DNA from: Nocardioides sp. PD653-B2
GTDB lineage: Bacteria > Actinomycetota > Actinomycetes > Propionibacteriales > Nocardioidaceae
Length of the DNA stretch: 64,000 nt
Assembly: GCF_002117935.1 (NCBI RefSeq)
Contig: NZ_BDJE01000009.1
Location: forward strand, 48,778 to 112,777
Direction of reading: 5' to 3'
Positions 16,799 through 26,629 of this stretch are shown in pieces. The notes beneath the pieces are model-generated. The model ran no database searches and had not been told where the DNA came from. It worked only from the letters and a program-made list of their open reading frames with translations. The first letter of the stretch is position 1. Each line of letters starts with the position of its first letter. The position numbers were made by a program, and so were the translations under genes.

Positions 16799-18250
16799 GT
16801 GCTCCAGCTTCCCCGCGCCGTGGTGGCATCGGTCGGCGCCGCACTGGCGCTGACGCTCGCGGCCTGCGGTTCCCAGCTCGATCCCGACACGGTCGCCCAG
16901 GTCAACGGGTCCGGAGTGGGGCCGAACGGCGAGGCCGTCGCCGGCGGTGGGGTCGCCGGACCGGACGGCAGCGTGCCCGGGACCGCCGGCGACACCGGCA
17001 CCGGCTCCGGCACCACCACGGGCGGCGGGTCGACGTCGACCGGCGGCACGGGCGGCGGCGACGCCCCGCAGGGGACGGGCGACAACTCCGCCACCGGCAG
17101 CACCAAGGCAGCCAGCTGCGACGGGTTCGAGAACCAGCCCGGCATCACCGACAAGGCGATCGTGCTCGGCAACGCCTCCGACATCAGCGGGCCGGTGCCC
17201 GGACTCTTCGAGTCGTCGCAGGAGGGCGCCCGGGCGTACGTCGCCTACTTCAACTCCACCAGCGACATCTGCGGCCGCAAGCTCGAGCTCAAGACCTACG
17301 ACAGCCGCACCGACGCGGCTGCCGACCAGCAGGCGTACACCAAGGGCTGCGACGAGACGTTCGCGATGGTCGGCTCGATGTCGGCCTTCGACTCCGGCGG
17401 TGCCTCGACCGCCCAGGGCTGCGGGCTCCCCGACATCCGCACGGCGGCGACGACCGCCGAACGCCTGGCCTGCACGACCTGCTTCGCAGCCGAGGCGGCC
17501 AACTCGCACGAGTTCCAGAACGCCGTGCCGGACTTCGTGCTGAAGAACTACGGCGACGCGGGCGACCACGCGGCGATGCTCTACATCAACGCCGGCGCCG
17601 CCGCGGAGAACGGGAAGACCCAGGCGGCCGCCATGGAGAAGCGGGGGATGCACTTCGACTACGTCCAGGGCATCGACATCGCGGAGTTCAACTACGCGCC
17701 GTACGTCCAGCAGATGAAGGACAAGGGCATCGAGTACGTCCAGATGATCGCGTCGAGCGCCCAGTTCGTCCGCCTGGCCCAGGCCATGCAGCAGCAGAGC
17801 TTCAAGCCGAAGATCTTCATGATCGACCCCACCGCCTACTCCCCGGAGTACGTCGAGAGCGGCGGCGACGCCGCTGAGGGCACCACGGTCTTCATCAACT
17901 TCACGCCGTTCGAGGAGGCCGGGAGCAACAAGGAGCTGCAGCTCTACCTGAGCTGGCTCCAGCAGGTGAAGCCCGGCGCGACGCCGAGCTTCTTCGGGCT
18001 CTTCGCCTGGTCGGCGGCCCGGCTCTTCGTCGAGCGGGCGACCGCGCTCGGCGGGAAGCTGAGCCGCAGCGCGCTGGTCGACGACCTCGAGGGCGTCGAC
18101 GACTGGACCGCGAACGGCATGCACGCACCGCAGCCGGTCGGCTCCAAGCACGCCGCGCCGTGCTGGCGGTTCATCCGTCTCGAGAACGGCAGGTGGACCC
18201 CGGTCGGCGGCACGAAGTACCAGTGCAGCGGCGTCACGACGGTCGGCTGA
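16799..18250 (+). CDS. ABC transporter substrate-binding lipoprotein (branched-chain amino acid/periplasmic Leu-binding type)
   Basis: A 483-residue exported receptor. The signal peptide ends in the lipobox LAAC (Cys23). A low-complexity Gly/Thr/Ser linker (about 25-100) spaces the domain from the membrane. The type I periplasmic-binding fold (about 115-470) begins with ITDKAIVLGNASDISGPVPG and includes LKTYDSRTDAAADQQAY and VQMIASSAQFVRLAQAM. Several cysteines (in TSDICGRK, CACTTC-like ACTTCF and QGCGL) are more numerous than in typical LivK. By its permease and ATPase partners it belongs to the HAAT family, whose ligands include amino acids, amides, urea and aromatic or alicyclic acids. GTG 16799 is chosen because GGTGGAGG lies five bases upstream; GTG 16787 is the alternative. 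Confidence 0.88.
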   Translation: MLQLPRAVVASVGAALALTLAACGSQLDPDTVAQVNGSGVGPNGEAVAGGGVAGPDGSVPGTAGDTGTGSGTTTGGGSTSTGGTGGGDAPQGTGDNSATGSTKAASCDGFENQPGITDKAIVLGNASDISGPVPGLFESSQEGARAYVAYFNSTSDICGRKLELKTYDSRTDAAADQQAYTKGCDETFAMVGSMSAFDSGGASTAQGCGLPDIRTAATTAERLACTTCFAAEAANSHEFQNAVPDFVLKNYGDAGDHAAMLYINAGAAAENGKTQAAAMEKRGMHFDYVQGIDIAEFNYAPYVQQMKDKGIEYVQMIASSAQFVRLAQAMQQQSFKPKIFMIDPTAYSPEYVESGGDAAEGTTVFINFTPFEEAGSNKELQLYLSWLQQVKPGATPSFFGLFAWSAARLFVERATALGGKLSRSALVDDLEGVDDWTANGMHAPQPVGSKHAAPCWRFIRLENGRWTPVGGTKYQCSGVTTVG

Positions 18251-18310
18251 GGAGATGTCCGTAACTCCCTGTGTCCCACGTCACCTTCCCGACCGTGTCT
18301 CGTTGTCGGG

Positions 18311-18324
18311 TGGAACGTGTTCTG
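18311..18324. promoter_or_regulatory. KstR-type operator upstream of the fused permease
   Basis: TGGAACGTGTTCTG matches TnnAACnnGTTnnA except for the last A, with an intact AACnnGTT core. It lies in a block that repeats the promoter upstream of the receptor gene: CGTCACCTTCCCG at 18279 and CTCGTTG at 18299 have the same 20-base spacing as at 16731 and 16751. Confidence 0.55.
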
Positions 18325-18341
18325 GTTCCGGGAGGGATGCG

Positions 18342-18413
18342 ATGCGTAGGCCGTTGCCGTTGGTCGCCGCCGCCGCGCTCTGCGCGGCGCTCGCCGGCGA
18401 AGGAGACTCATGA
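18342..18413 (+). pseudogene. signal-peptide remnant of a second receptor gene
   Basis: A 23-codon frame following GGGAGGG encodes a basic start and hydrophobic core, MRRPLPLVAAAALCAALAG, ending where a lipobox Cys would be expected, then EGDS and a TGA that overlaps the permease ATG (ATGA). Together with the duplicated promoter upstream, this looks like a receptor-gene copy whose mature part was deleted, leaving the signal-peptide start joined to the Shine-Dalgarno of the permease (GGAG). It may now serve as a leader peptide that couples translation. Confidence 0.55.
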
Positions 18414-20386
18414 GCTCGATCCTCTCGTTCACGATCCTCGGCCTGTTCACGGGCGCGGCGTACGCCATCGCGGCCAGCGGCCTGGTCCTCACCTACACGA
18501 CGACCCGGGTCTTCAACATCGCGCACGGGGCGTTCGGCATGGTCATGGCCTTCACGTTCTGGGACTTCAGCCAGCGCCAGGGCATGCCCACGTGGCTGGC
18601 GCTCTTCCTCGTGCTGGGCGTGGTCGCCCCCGGCACCGGCTACCTCGTGCAGCGGTTCGTCACCCGCGGGCTCGGTGAGGGCCCGGTCAGCGTCTCGTTG
18701 GTCGTCACCGTCGGCCTCTTCGTCGGCCTGATCGGGGTCGCGCAGTACATCTGGCCGCCGGCACCGCGCACCGTCCCGCCGTTCCTGCCCGAGAGCGGTC
18801 TCGAGATAGGCAACACCTACGTCACCGCCCACCAGATCATCACGATCGCGCTCTCCATGGTGGTCGCGGGGCTGCTCTACCTGCTGCTCAACCGCACCCG
18901 GATCGGCACGGCGATGCGCGCCTCCGTCGACAACCCGGTCCTGCTCCGCCTCTTCGGGGGCAACCCTGACCGGGTCGCCTCCCTGTCCTGGGCGATCGGG
19001 ATCTCCCTGGCCGCGCTGGCCGGCATCCTGCTGACCCCGGTGATCGGCCTGTCCTACTACGACCTGACCCTGCTGGTCATCAACGCGTACGCCGCCGCGA
19101 TGCTCGGCCGTCTCAAGAGCCTGCCGCTGACCTTCGTCGGCGCGATGGGCCTGGGCATCCTCCAGTCCTTCGCGGTCGCCTACCTCCCGACCGAGGGCGC
19201 GCTGTCCGGGCTGCGCGCGGTCGTGCCGGCGCTCTTCCTCTTCGTCGTGATCATCGCGATGCCGCAGGCCCAACTGCGGATCGGCCAGGTCAAGGGCATC
19301 GTCTCCGCGCCGCTGCCGTCCTTCACCAAGTCGCTCAGCTGGGGCGCCGTGCTGCTGGTGGCGGTCGCGCTGATCGCCGGGGTGATGTCCGACGCCAACC
19401 TGCTGCTGGTCGGCACGGCCGCGACGTACGCGATGGTGATGCTCTCGCTGGTGCTGCTCACCGGGTACGGCGGGCACGTCTCGCTGGCGCAGTTCACCTT
19501 CGCCGGCGTCGGCGCTCTCGCCTACGCCAAGCTCGACGAGCCCAACCTCTACGGGCTGTTCCTCTCCGCCGTGATCGCCGCAGCCGTGGGCGCCCTGGTC
19601 GCGCTGCCGGTGCTGCGGCTGACCGGTCTCTACCTCGCGCTCTCCACGCTGGCCTTCGGCGTGCTCATGGACAAGATGGTCTTCCAGGCCGACTTCGCCT
19701 TCGGGTTCAACGGCACCCTCCAGGCCGAGCGGCTCTCGATCCTCGGTCACTCCATCACGTCGACCAGCGGCTACGTGGTCGTGATGGCGGTGTTCTTCGT
19801 GCTGATGGCGCTGGCGCTGCTGCTGCTCCGCCGCGGCGTCCTCGGCCGGCTCCTCATCGCCATGCGGGACAGCCCGGCCGCGTGCGGCACCCTCGGGCTC
19901 GACATGCGCTGGTTCCGGGTCGGCCTGTTCGGCCTGTCCGCGGGCATGGCCGGGCTCGCCGGCGGCCTGTTCGCGGGCCTGCGCGGCACCATCGGGGCCG
20001 CCGACTTCCAGCTCTTCAACAGCCTGCCGCTGCTCCTGCTCGCGGTCGTCTGCGGAGTCACCTCGGTGAGCGGCGCGGCCCTGGGCGGCATCGGCCTGAT
20101 GCTGTTGCCGGTGCTGCAGAGCTCGCGCCCCGAGCTCGCCGGCCTGGTCTTCGCGGTCCTCGGCTTCGGGGCCGTCGCACTGGGCCGCGATCCGAACGGA
20201 CTGGCCAACCTGGCCTTCGGCATCGGACGCCGTCTCGACAAGCGGTTCGGTGACCGGGTCCGTCGCGCGGTGCCGGTGCTGCCGCTGCCCCGGCCGCGGG
20301 CCGAGGACGACGTCGTCCTCGATCCGGAAGTCCCCCTGCTGACAGATCCGCAGCCCCGTGAGGAGGCCGCTCATGTCGCTTCTTGA
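18410..20386 (+). CDS. fused LivH-LivM ABC transporter permease
   Basis: A 658-residue integral membrane protein joining two permease domains that are separate genes in classical liv operons. The LivH half (about 1-295) has FTGAAYAIAASGLVLTYTTT at the start, ARVFNIAHG-like TRVFNIAHGAFG and the LivH EAA-like AMLGRLKSLPLTFVGAMGLG. The LivM half (about 305-620) has LLTGYGGHVSLAQFTFAGVG, ALPVLRLTGLYLALSTLAFG and a LivM EAA-like loop MRDSPAACGTLGLDMRWFR. The C-terminus is a cytoplasmic tail of about 40 residues. It forms the pore for the HAAT-family importer. The next gene starts 14 bases before its stop. Confidence 0.92.
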   Translation: MSSILSFTILGLFTGAAYAIAASGLVLTYTTTRVFNIAHGAFGMVMAFTFWDFSQRQGMPTWLALFLVLGVVAPGTGYLVQRFVTRGLGEGPVSVSLVVTVGLFVGLIGVAQYIWPPAPRTVPPFLPESGLEIGNTYVTAHQIITIALSMVVAGLLYLLLNRTRIGTAMRASVDNPVLLRLFGGNPDRVASLSWAIGISLAALAGILLTPVIGLSYYDLTLLVINAYAAAMLGRLKSLPLTFVGAMGLGILQSFAVAYLPTEGALSGLRAVVPALFLFVVIIAMPQAQLRIGQVKGIVSAPLPSFTKSLSWGAVLLVAVALIAGVMSDANLLLVGTAATYAMVMLSLVLLTGYGGHVSLAQFTFAGVGALAYAKLDEPNLYGLFLSAVIAAAVGALVALPVLRLTGLYLALSTLAFGVLMDKMVFQADFAFGFNGTLQAERLSILGHSITSTSGYVVVMAVFFVLMALALLLLRRGVLGRLLIAMRDSPAACGTLGLDMRWFRVGLFGLSAGMAGLAGGLFAGLRGTIGAADFQLFNSLPLLLLAVVCGVTSVSGAALGGIGLMLLPVLQSSRPELAGLVFAVLGFGAVALGRDPNGLANLAFGIGRRLDKRFGDRVRRAVPVLPLPRPRAEDDVVLDPEVPLLTDPQPREEAAHVAS

Positions 20387-21179
20387 GGTCGACGACGTCG
20401 TCGTGCAGTTCGGCGGGGTCACCGCCGTCGACCACGCGTCGTTCGTCGCCGAGGCCGGCCGGATCACCGGCCTGATCGGCCCGAACGGCGCCGGCAAGAC
20501 CACCTGCTTCAACGTGATCAGCGGACTGCAGAAGCCCAACCAGGGCAAGGTCCGCTTCGAGGGCCGGGCTATCACCCGCCTGCCGGTGCACCGCCGCTCG
20601 CGGCGCGGCATCGCCCGCACGTTCCAGCGCCTCGAGGCGTTCGGCTCGCTGAGCGTCCGCGACAACGTCCGGGTCGCCCGCGACATCCACCGCGGCATGG
20701 TCGGGCTGGTCCGGCCGGCGTCGGCGGACGTCGACGGCCTGCTCGAGCGGGTCGGCATCGCGGCGTACGCCGCCGAGCGCGCCGACTCGATCCCCACGGG
20801 CGTGGCGCGCCTGCTCGAGCTGGCCCGCTGCCTGGCCGGCGACCCCCGGTTGCTGCTGCTCGACGAGCCGTCGTCCGGGCTCGACGAGTCCGAGACCGAC
20901 GAGTTCGGCGAGCTGCTCGCCCGGCTCGCGGCCGAGGGTCGCGCCATCCTCATGGTCGAGCACGACATGGACCTGGTGATGTCGGTCTGCGACGACATCC
21001 ACGTCCTCGACTTCGGTGCCGTGATCGCGTCCGGCCCGCCCGCCGAGATCCGCTCGAACCCTCAGGTCCAGCAGGCCTACCTCGGCTACTCGGACGAGCC
21101 CGATGACCAGACCCGCCTCGACATCCCGGCGGTCGAGCTCACCCAGGAGATCCGGCTCGAGGGGGCGTGGACGTCATGA
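20373..21179 (+). CDS. ABC transporter ATP-binding protein (LivG type)
   Basis: A 268-residue ATPase. Walker A is GPNGAGKTT near residues 37-45, and the Q-loop and LivG-type segment are GIARTFQRLEAFGSLSVRDN. The signature loop is altered: where LSxGxQ is expected the sequence reads SIPTGVARLLELARCLAG. Walker B is LLLLDEPSSGLD and the switch His is in LMVEHDMDLVM. LivG-type C-terminal residues (NPQVQQAYLGY) are present. The altered signature (PTGVARLLE rather than LSYGQQRLLE) keeps the Gly but lacks the Gln. It pairs with the LivF-type protein encoded next. Confidence 0.9.
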   Translation: MSLLEVDDVVVQFGGVTAVDHASFVAEAGRITGLIGPNGAGKTTCFNVISGLQKPNQGKVRFEGRAITRLPVHRRSRRGIARTFQRLEAFGSLSVRDNVRVARDIHRGMVGLVRPASADVDGLLERVGIAAYAAERADSIPTGVARLLELARCLAGDPRLLLLDEPSSGLDESETDEFGELLARLAAEGRAILMVEHDMDLVMSVCDDIHVLDFGAVIASGPPAEIRSNPQVQQAYLGYSDEPDDQTRLDIPAVELTQEIRLEGAWTS

Positions 21180-21255
21180 GCGAGCGCAGCGAGCGAGTCA
21201 TCCAGAGCAGCGCGACCTGTGCCTCATGCGCGCACGGAGCGAAGCGAGTACGCGC
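21180..21255. repeat. short G+C-rich repeat linker between the two ATPase genes
   Basis: The 76-base gap contains GAGCGAGCGCAGCGAGCGAG and a related GGAGCGAAGCGAG, each near an ATG/CAT pair (for example ATGCGCG ... CGCGCAT). Comparable GAGCG-CAGCGAG units are common between Nocardioides genes; another is at about 45158-45172. The Shine-Dalgarno of the downstream gene is poor here. Confidence 0.4.
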
Positions 21256-21959
<704 letters not shown>

Positions 21960-21963
<4 letters not shown>

Positions 21964-23687
21964 AGAACAGCCCACGCAAGGCCTGGCGCCGCCCGCCTCT
22001 CCGCGGGGATGCCGGGGGTCTCAGACGCCCCATCCTCGCGGTCGCCGCCGGAGCGCTCGTCGGCGCCGTTCTGCCGGTGTCGGCGAGCGCCCCGGCCGAC
22101 GGTGCGGACCGGCCGGCGTTCAGCGGCTTCAGCGCCGTGGCCTCGGCGGCCCCGGTCAAGATCGAGATCTACGAGCCGACCATCCCGATCCCGGCGACCC
22201 CGCAGCTCGAGTTCGAGATGGCCTACACGACGGTCGAGGCCGACTCCGGCAGCTCGATGGGCCGGGCCAGCTGGCTGTGGCCCGGCGACTCCGTGGGCGA
22301 GGGCGCCAAGACCGTGATCGAGAACCTCGGCCTGCCCGAGCAGCTGTCCGGGCCGCTCGCGGCCCAGGGCTACCCCGTCCAGGTCAACGCGAACCAGCCG
22401 TCCGGTGAGGCGACGCAGGCCGACGAGCCCTTCCCGGGCACGGTGATGCGGGCCGGCGCCGGCGACAGGTTGACGCTCGCCCAGGTCGGCTACTCACCCG
22501 ACGGCCAGGTCCAGGACGGCACCGGCGACGGGGACAACCAGGACGGGGACGAAGGTACGCCCGGCGTCCCCGAGCTGCCGGGGGTGCCGGGCCTGCCCGG
22601 GACCCCCGGCGCACCCGGCACGTCCGGCACCGACCTGCTCGCCGAGTTCGGGCAGGCCATCACCGGCTCCTCGGCCCCGACGACCGGGGGCGAGCCCGGT
22701 GCCGACCCGGCCACTCCGGGTGGGGGCGCCCCCGGCGTACCCCCGGAGCTCGCGGCCCTGGTCGACGTCGAGGGCTACACCTCCTCCAGCCGGAACGTCG
22801 CGACGGACGCGAAGATCGTCACCACCGCCCGCTCGGCACTCGGCGACGTCTCGCTGCTGGGCGGGATCATCACCCTCGACGGGATCGTGGTCACCAGCTC
22901 GAGCTCGAGCGACGGCGTCAGCGGCAAGCCGGCCGGCCAGGCCACCCTCGGGGGCATGACCGTCGCGGGCCAGGTCTTCAGGTTCGGCCCCGACGGCTTC
23001 GACACCGCAGGCCGGCACACCGACATCCCCGGCCTGCCCGACGACCCGGCGAAGGCGCTCCACCAGCTGGGCGTGAAGCTGACCCTGCCCGAGCCCGGCA
23101 CCGCGAGGAAGGCGGACCAGGCCACCAGCGACATGTCCGGCCTCCAGGTCGAGATCGACACCTCCCGGCTGCGCAAGCAGCTCGACGCGATCCCGCTCGC
23201 CGACCTGGTCGCCCAGGTGCCGGACGACGCCGGCGAGCTCAAGAGCGCGCTCCAGGCCGCGGTCGGACTCTCGCCGCGGATCGTGGTCACGCTCGGCAAC
23301 GCCAGCACCACGGTCGACACCGTGCAGGGCATCGACATCCCGACCGACGTCCCCGACAACGACCCGGGCGACACCGGCGGCACCGGCGGCACCGGGGGCG
23401 GCACCGGCGGCATTCCCACGACCGGCGGCGGCGCCCCGTCGACCACCGCTCCCGGCGGGCCGTCGGGCGACGTCCCGTCCGCCGACGGCGACCTCGGTGA
23501 CGCGGCCCTGGCCGGCTCCGGCCTGCCGCCGCTCTACTCGATCCCCGGCGCGATCCTCGCCGGCGGCATCGCCCTCGCCGCCGTCGGCGGCACCTGGCTC
23601 CGCAAGATCGGCGTCCTCACCCTCGGCGGCGCCGGCTCCTGTGCCCATGGCCTCGACAGCGGCCTCCCTGACCTGCGAAAGGCGTGA
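21960..23687 (+). CDS. surface-anchored protein with collagen-like segment, coupled to the ABC transporter
   Basis: A 575-residue exported protein of unknown function. A long basic signal sequence (about 1-50, with ILAVAAGALVGAVLPVSASA) is followed by a domain beginning APVKIEIYEPTIPIP. Next is an acidic linker and a collagen-like G-x-y stretch (about 199-223: GTPGVPELPGVPGLPGTPG). A second domain (about 250-450) contains alternating VDVEGYTSSSRNVATDAKIV. Then come Gly/Thr-rich low complexity (about 460-510) and a C-terminal membrane helix (about 527-547, GAILAGGIALAAVGGTWL) with a short basic tail. It probably sits on the outer face of the membrane. ATGA overlap with the LivF-type gene implies a role with the importer, for example presenting a hydrophobic ligand; this is inference. 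Confidence 0.75.
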
Positions 23688-23691
23688 CCCC

Positions 23692-24279
23692 ATGACTGCC
23701 ATGTCCACCCCCATGCCCAGCCAGGCGGCCGGCACGGCGTCGGCGACCCCGGCCGACCGGCTCTCGGTCGGCCTGCCGAAGGCGGTCAGCCGCACCCGTT
23801 CGGGCGCGGCGCCGCTCAAGGACAACCACTACCAGCTGCTGCAGGTCGTGCTGTTCTGGGCGGGCGCGATCCTGCTGCCGCTCGGCCTCGTGGTGATCGT
23901 GCTCGGCTGGTACGGCGCCGCCAACACGCCGTACCAGTACGACCAGCTGTCCTACCTCGTCTCCGGAGGCCTGCTGGGGCTGGGCCTGACGTTCACCGGC
24001 GGCTTCCTCTACTTCGGTGCGTGGCTGGCCCGGATGGCTTCCGACGGCCGGGAGTCCTCGAAGCGGCTGGCCGACACCCTGCTCGTGCTCGCCGACGTGA
24101 CCTCGCGCGCGGCGACCACCCGTGACGACGGGGTCGACGTGTCCGCCCTGCCGGTGACCGCAGGCGACGGGACGACCATGCACCGGCGCGACTGTGCGCT
24201 GATCGCGCACCGCCAGGACCTGCAGCCGGTCGGCGAGAACAACGGCCACCTCACGGTCTGCCGGGTCTGTCGACCCTGA
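23692..24279 (+). CDS. small membrane protein of the transporter locus, Cys-containing tail
   Basis: A 195-residue protein with two membrane helices (about 50-75, LLQVVLFWAGAILLPLGLVVI; and about 88-110, LVSGGLLGLGLTFTGGFLYF) and a cytoplasmic C-terminal half. The tail ends in TMHRRDCALIAHR and LTVCRVCRP, a His/Cys pattern that could bind a metal. No family is recognised. It starts four bases after the stop of the surface-protein gene and is the last gene of the six-gene transporter unit. A second in-frame ATG lies three codons in. Function unknown. Confidence 0.75.
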   Translation: MTAMSTPMPSQAAGTASATPADRLSVGLPKAVSRTRSGAAPLKDNHYQLLQVVLFWAGAILLPLGLVVIVLGWYGAANTPYQYDQLSYLVSGGLLGLGLTFTGGFLYFGAWLARMASDGRESSKRLADTLLVLADVTSRAATTRDDGVDVSALPVTAGDGTTMHRRDCALIAHRQDLQPVGENNGHLTVCRVCRP

Positions 24280-24399
24280 CCAGTCCACCGTTTCCTGGGG
24301 TCCCCTCCGGGGTAGGAGGGAGAGGCGCCCCGGCGTCGCCCCGAGATCAGCTCGACCAGATGTCTCGATGGAAGGCACGACCTACCCGAGAGATCTCCC

Positions 24400-26589
24400 A
24401 TGTCGCAGCACCACCCCTCCGCCCACCCCGCGCACCTGCTGGTGCTGTTCGGAGCGATCACGGCGATCGGCCTCTTCGCGGTGCGGGGTGACAACGGGGT
24501 CGCCGGCGACCTCTGGCCGGTCGGACTGGCCACCGGAGTGCTGTGCCTGGTCTCGGCCCGGGCCCGTCTCGGCGCGCTGGTCGTGCTCTTCGCGATCGCC
24601 GTCCTCACCATGTGGTGGGGCGGACGGCCGCTCGACGTGGCCTGGGGTCTCGCGGCCGGCGCGACGCTCGGATCCTGGGTCGTCTGGCGCCTGACCTGCG
24701 GTCCGTTGGGCCAGTGGACGAGGCTCGTCAGCGACCGCGACTTCCTCCGCTTCCTCCTCGCGTCGATCAGCGGTGCCCTGCTGGCCGGGGTCGTGGCCGC
24801 AGCGACGTCGACGGTGACCGGGTGGGGCTCTCCGGCGCTCGTCGCGCTGGCGACCGGTGTGGCCCATCTCGCGTGCCAGCTCGTGGTCGTCCCGTTCTTC
24901 CTGCGCCTGCAGGACCGTCCGTCGCTGGCCTCCGCGGTCGAGACCGCCGCGCTGTGGGGGACGACGGTGCTGGTCACGCCGTTGCTCTTCGCCTCGGGAG
25001 AGGTGCCCGCTCTCGTGTTCCTGATCATCCCGACGCTCGTCTGGGGCGCGATGCGGGTGGCACCGCGGCAGGCGCTGTGGCAGGTGGGCGCCGTGTCGGC
25101 GGTGGGGATCACCATGACCATGCTCGGCTACGGCCCCTTCGCGTCCGGACGAGACCAGCTCGGGCTGGGCGGCTATGCACCCAACCTCTTCGCGGAGCTG
25201 TTCATCATCGCCTGCGTGCTCGCCGTGGCCCCCCTCCTGCTCAACGTCGGGCAACAGGTCGACAGCGCGCGGGACGCCGTGGCCGAGGACGACAACCTGA
25301 ACCAGATCATGGAGAGTGCCCTGGCGGTCGCCGTCATCGGGACCGACGCCCAGGGCCGGATCACCTTCTTCAGTCCCGGCGCCCAGCGACTGCTCGGCTA
25401 CGGCCTCGAGGAGGTCCTCGGCAAGTCCACCCGGATGTTCCACGACCCCGCCGAGATCACCGCGCAGGCCGAGGCACTGGGGGTCGCGGACGACTTCGGC
25501 GCGGTGATGCAGGTCTTCGTCGACATTCCCCGGTTCGGTGCCGGCCGCGACCTGAAGTACCTGTGCAAGGACGGCGAGCAGCGCACGCACGCGACGAGCA
25601 TCGTGCGGCGGACCGACGGGCACGGTCGGACCAGCGGTTACGTCATCACCTCGGACGACGTCACCGACCGGGTCCGAGCGCAGGAGTCCCTGATCGAGGC
25701 GCTCGACGCCGAACGACGAGCCGTCGACCGCCTCCGGCAGATCGACCAGATCAAGGACGACCTGCTCTCGACGGTCAGCCACGAGCTGCGCACCCCGATC
25801 ACCAGCATCGTGGGCTACGTGGAGCTCTTCGAGGACGGCGCCTACGGTCAGCTGAACGACCGGCAGCTCGCCGCGCTGGGGCGGGTCACCGCCAACAGCG
25901 AGCGGTTGCTCACCCTCATCGACAAGCTGCTCACGCTGTCCCGGGTCCAGGACGAGACCCTCAGTCTCGTCGACGAGCCGGTGGATCTCCGCGAGGTCGT
26001 GCGGACGGGCTACGACGTGGCGGCCGACGAGTCACGCACGCGCGGCCTCGACGTACACCTCGAGCTGCCGCCGGTGCCGGTCCCGTTCCTGGGGGACGTG
26101 GACATGCTCGAGCGGGTCGTGGTCAACCTGGTCGACAACGCGATCAAGTTCACGCCGTCGGGAGGCCGGGTCGCGGTCTGCCTCTCCGCGACCGCGGCCG
26201 AGACCGTCCTCGAGGTGTCGGACACCGGGATCGGCATCCCCGCCGACGAGCTGGAGCTCCTGTTCACACGGTTCTTCCGGTCGTCCCTGGCCAAGGAGCA
26301 GCAGATCCCGGGCAGTGGGCTCGGGCTGTCGATCTCCCGGGCCGTGGTCGAGCTGCACGGCGGTCGCCTGGACGTCGCGTCCTCCGCGGGTGCGGGCACC
26401 ACCTTCGCGGTGCGCCTGCCCCGCAGCCGCGATGGCCACGCCCCCGCTGCCGACGCGCTTCCCCAGCCGAACGGGTCCGCTCGGCGGGTCGGCCCGGTCG
26501 GTCCTCCGCGGCGGGGACTCCGACCGTCAGCGGGGCGTCTCGAGGCTGACCCCCGCGGGCGAGCATCGTGCGATAGTCCGGCAGGCTGA
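24400..26589 (+). CDS. orphan sensor histidine kinase with MASE-type membrane domain and PAS
   Basis: A 729-residue kinase. Eight or so membrane helices (about 10-290) resemble a MASE1-type sensor. A PAS domain (about 305-430) starts at ESALAVAVIGTDAQGRITFFS and has GYGLEEVLGKS and DDVTDRVRAQ. The HisKA domain has the phospho-accepting His in LLSTVSHELRTPITSIVGYVE, written here in part as STVSHELRTP. The HATPase domain has VVNLVDNAIKFTPSGG, DTGIGIPADE and GSGLGLSISRAVVELHGG. The last about 60 residues are basic and of low complexity. No response-regulator gene is adjacent. It follows the transporter unit after about 120 bases, in which I see G+C-rich sequence but no clear terminator. Confidence 0.88.
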   Translation: MSQHHPSAHPAHLLVLFGAITAIGLFAVRGDNGVAGDLWPVGLATGVLCLVSARARLGALVVLFAIAVLTMWWGGRPLDVAWGLAAGATLGSWVVWRLTCGPLGQWTRLVSDRDFLRFLLASISGALLAGVVAAATSTVTGWGSPALVALATGVAHLACQLVVVPFFLRLQDRPSLASAVETAALWGTTVLVTPLLFASGEVPALVFLIIPTLVWGAMRVAPRQALWQVGAVSAVGITMTMLGYGPFASGRDQLGLGGYAPNLFAELFIIACVLAVAPLLLNVGQQVDSARDAVAEDDNLNQIMESALAVAVIGTDAQGRITFFSPGAQRLLGYGLEEVLGKSTRMFHDPAEITAQAEALGVADDFGAVMQVFVDIPRFGAGRDLKYLCKDGEQRTHATSIVRRTDGHGRTSGYVITSDDVTDRVRAQESLIEALDAERRAVDRLRQIDQIKDDLLSTVSHELRTPITSIVGYVELFEDGAYGQLNDRQLAALGRVTANSERLLTLIDKLLTLSRVQDETLSLVDEPVDLREVVRTGYDVAADESRTRGLDVHLELPPVPVPFLGDVDMLERVVVNLVDNAIKFTPSGGRVAVCLSATAAETVLEVSDTGIGIPADELELLFTRFFRSSLAKEQQIPGSGLGLSISRAVVELHGGRLDVASSAGAGTTFAVRLPRSRDGHAPAADALPQPNGSARRVGPVGPPRRGLRPSAGRLEADPRGRASCDSPAG

Positions 26590-26629
26590 CCGACAGCTGC
26601 GCCACCGTCGCGGCCGAGCGGCCGGAGAG

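Noticed and set aside
18281..20998. A 905-codon antisense frame under the ABC permease and ATPase genes
   Set aside because: Composition (Gln/Asp/Glu/Gly/Arg repeats) is the usual reverse-complement shadow of high-G+C coding sequence.
24280..24399. G+C-rich inverted sequences after the transporter unit, considered as a terminator
   Set aside because: GGGGTCCCCTCCGGGGT-type pairing is too short and ambiguous to call.
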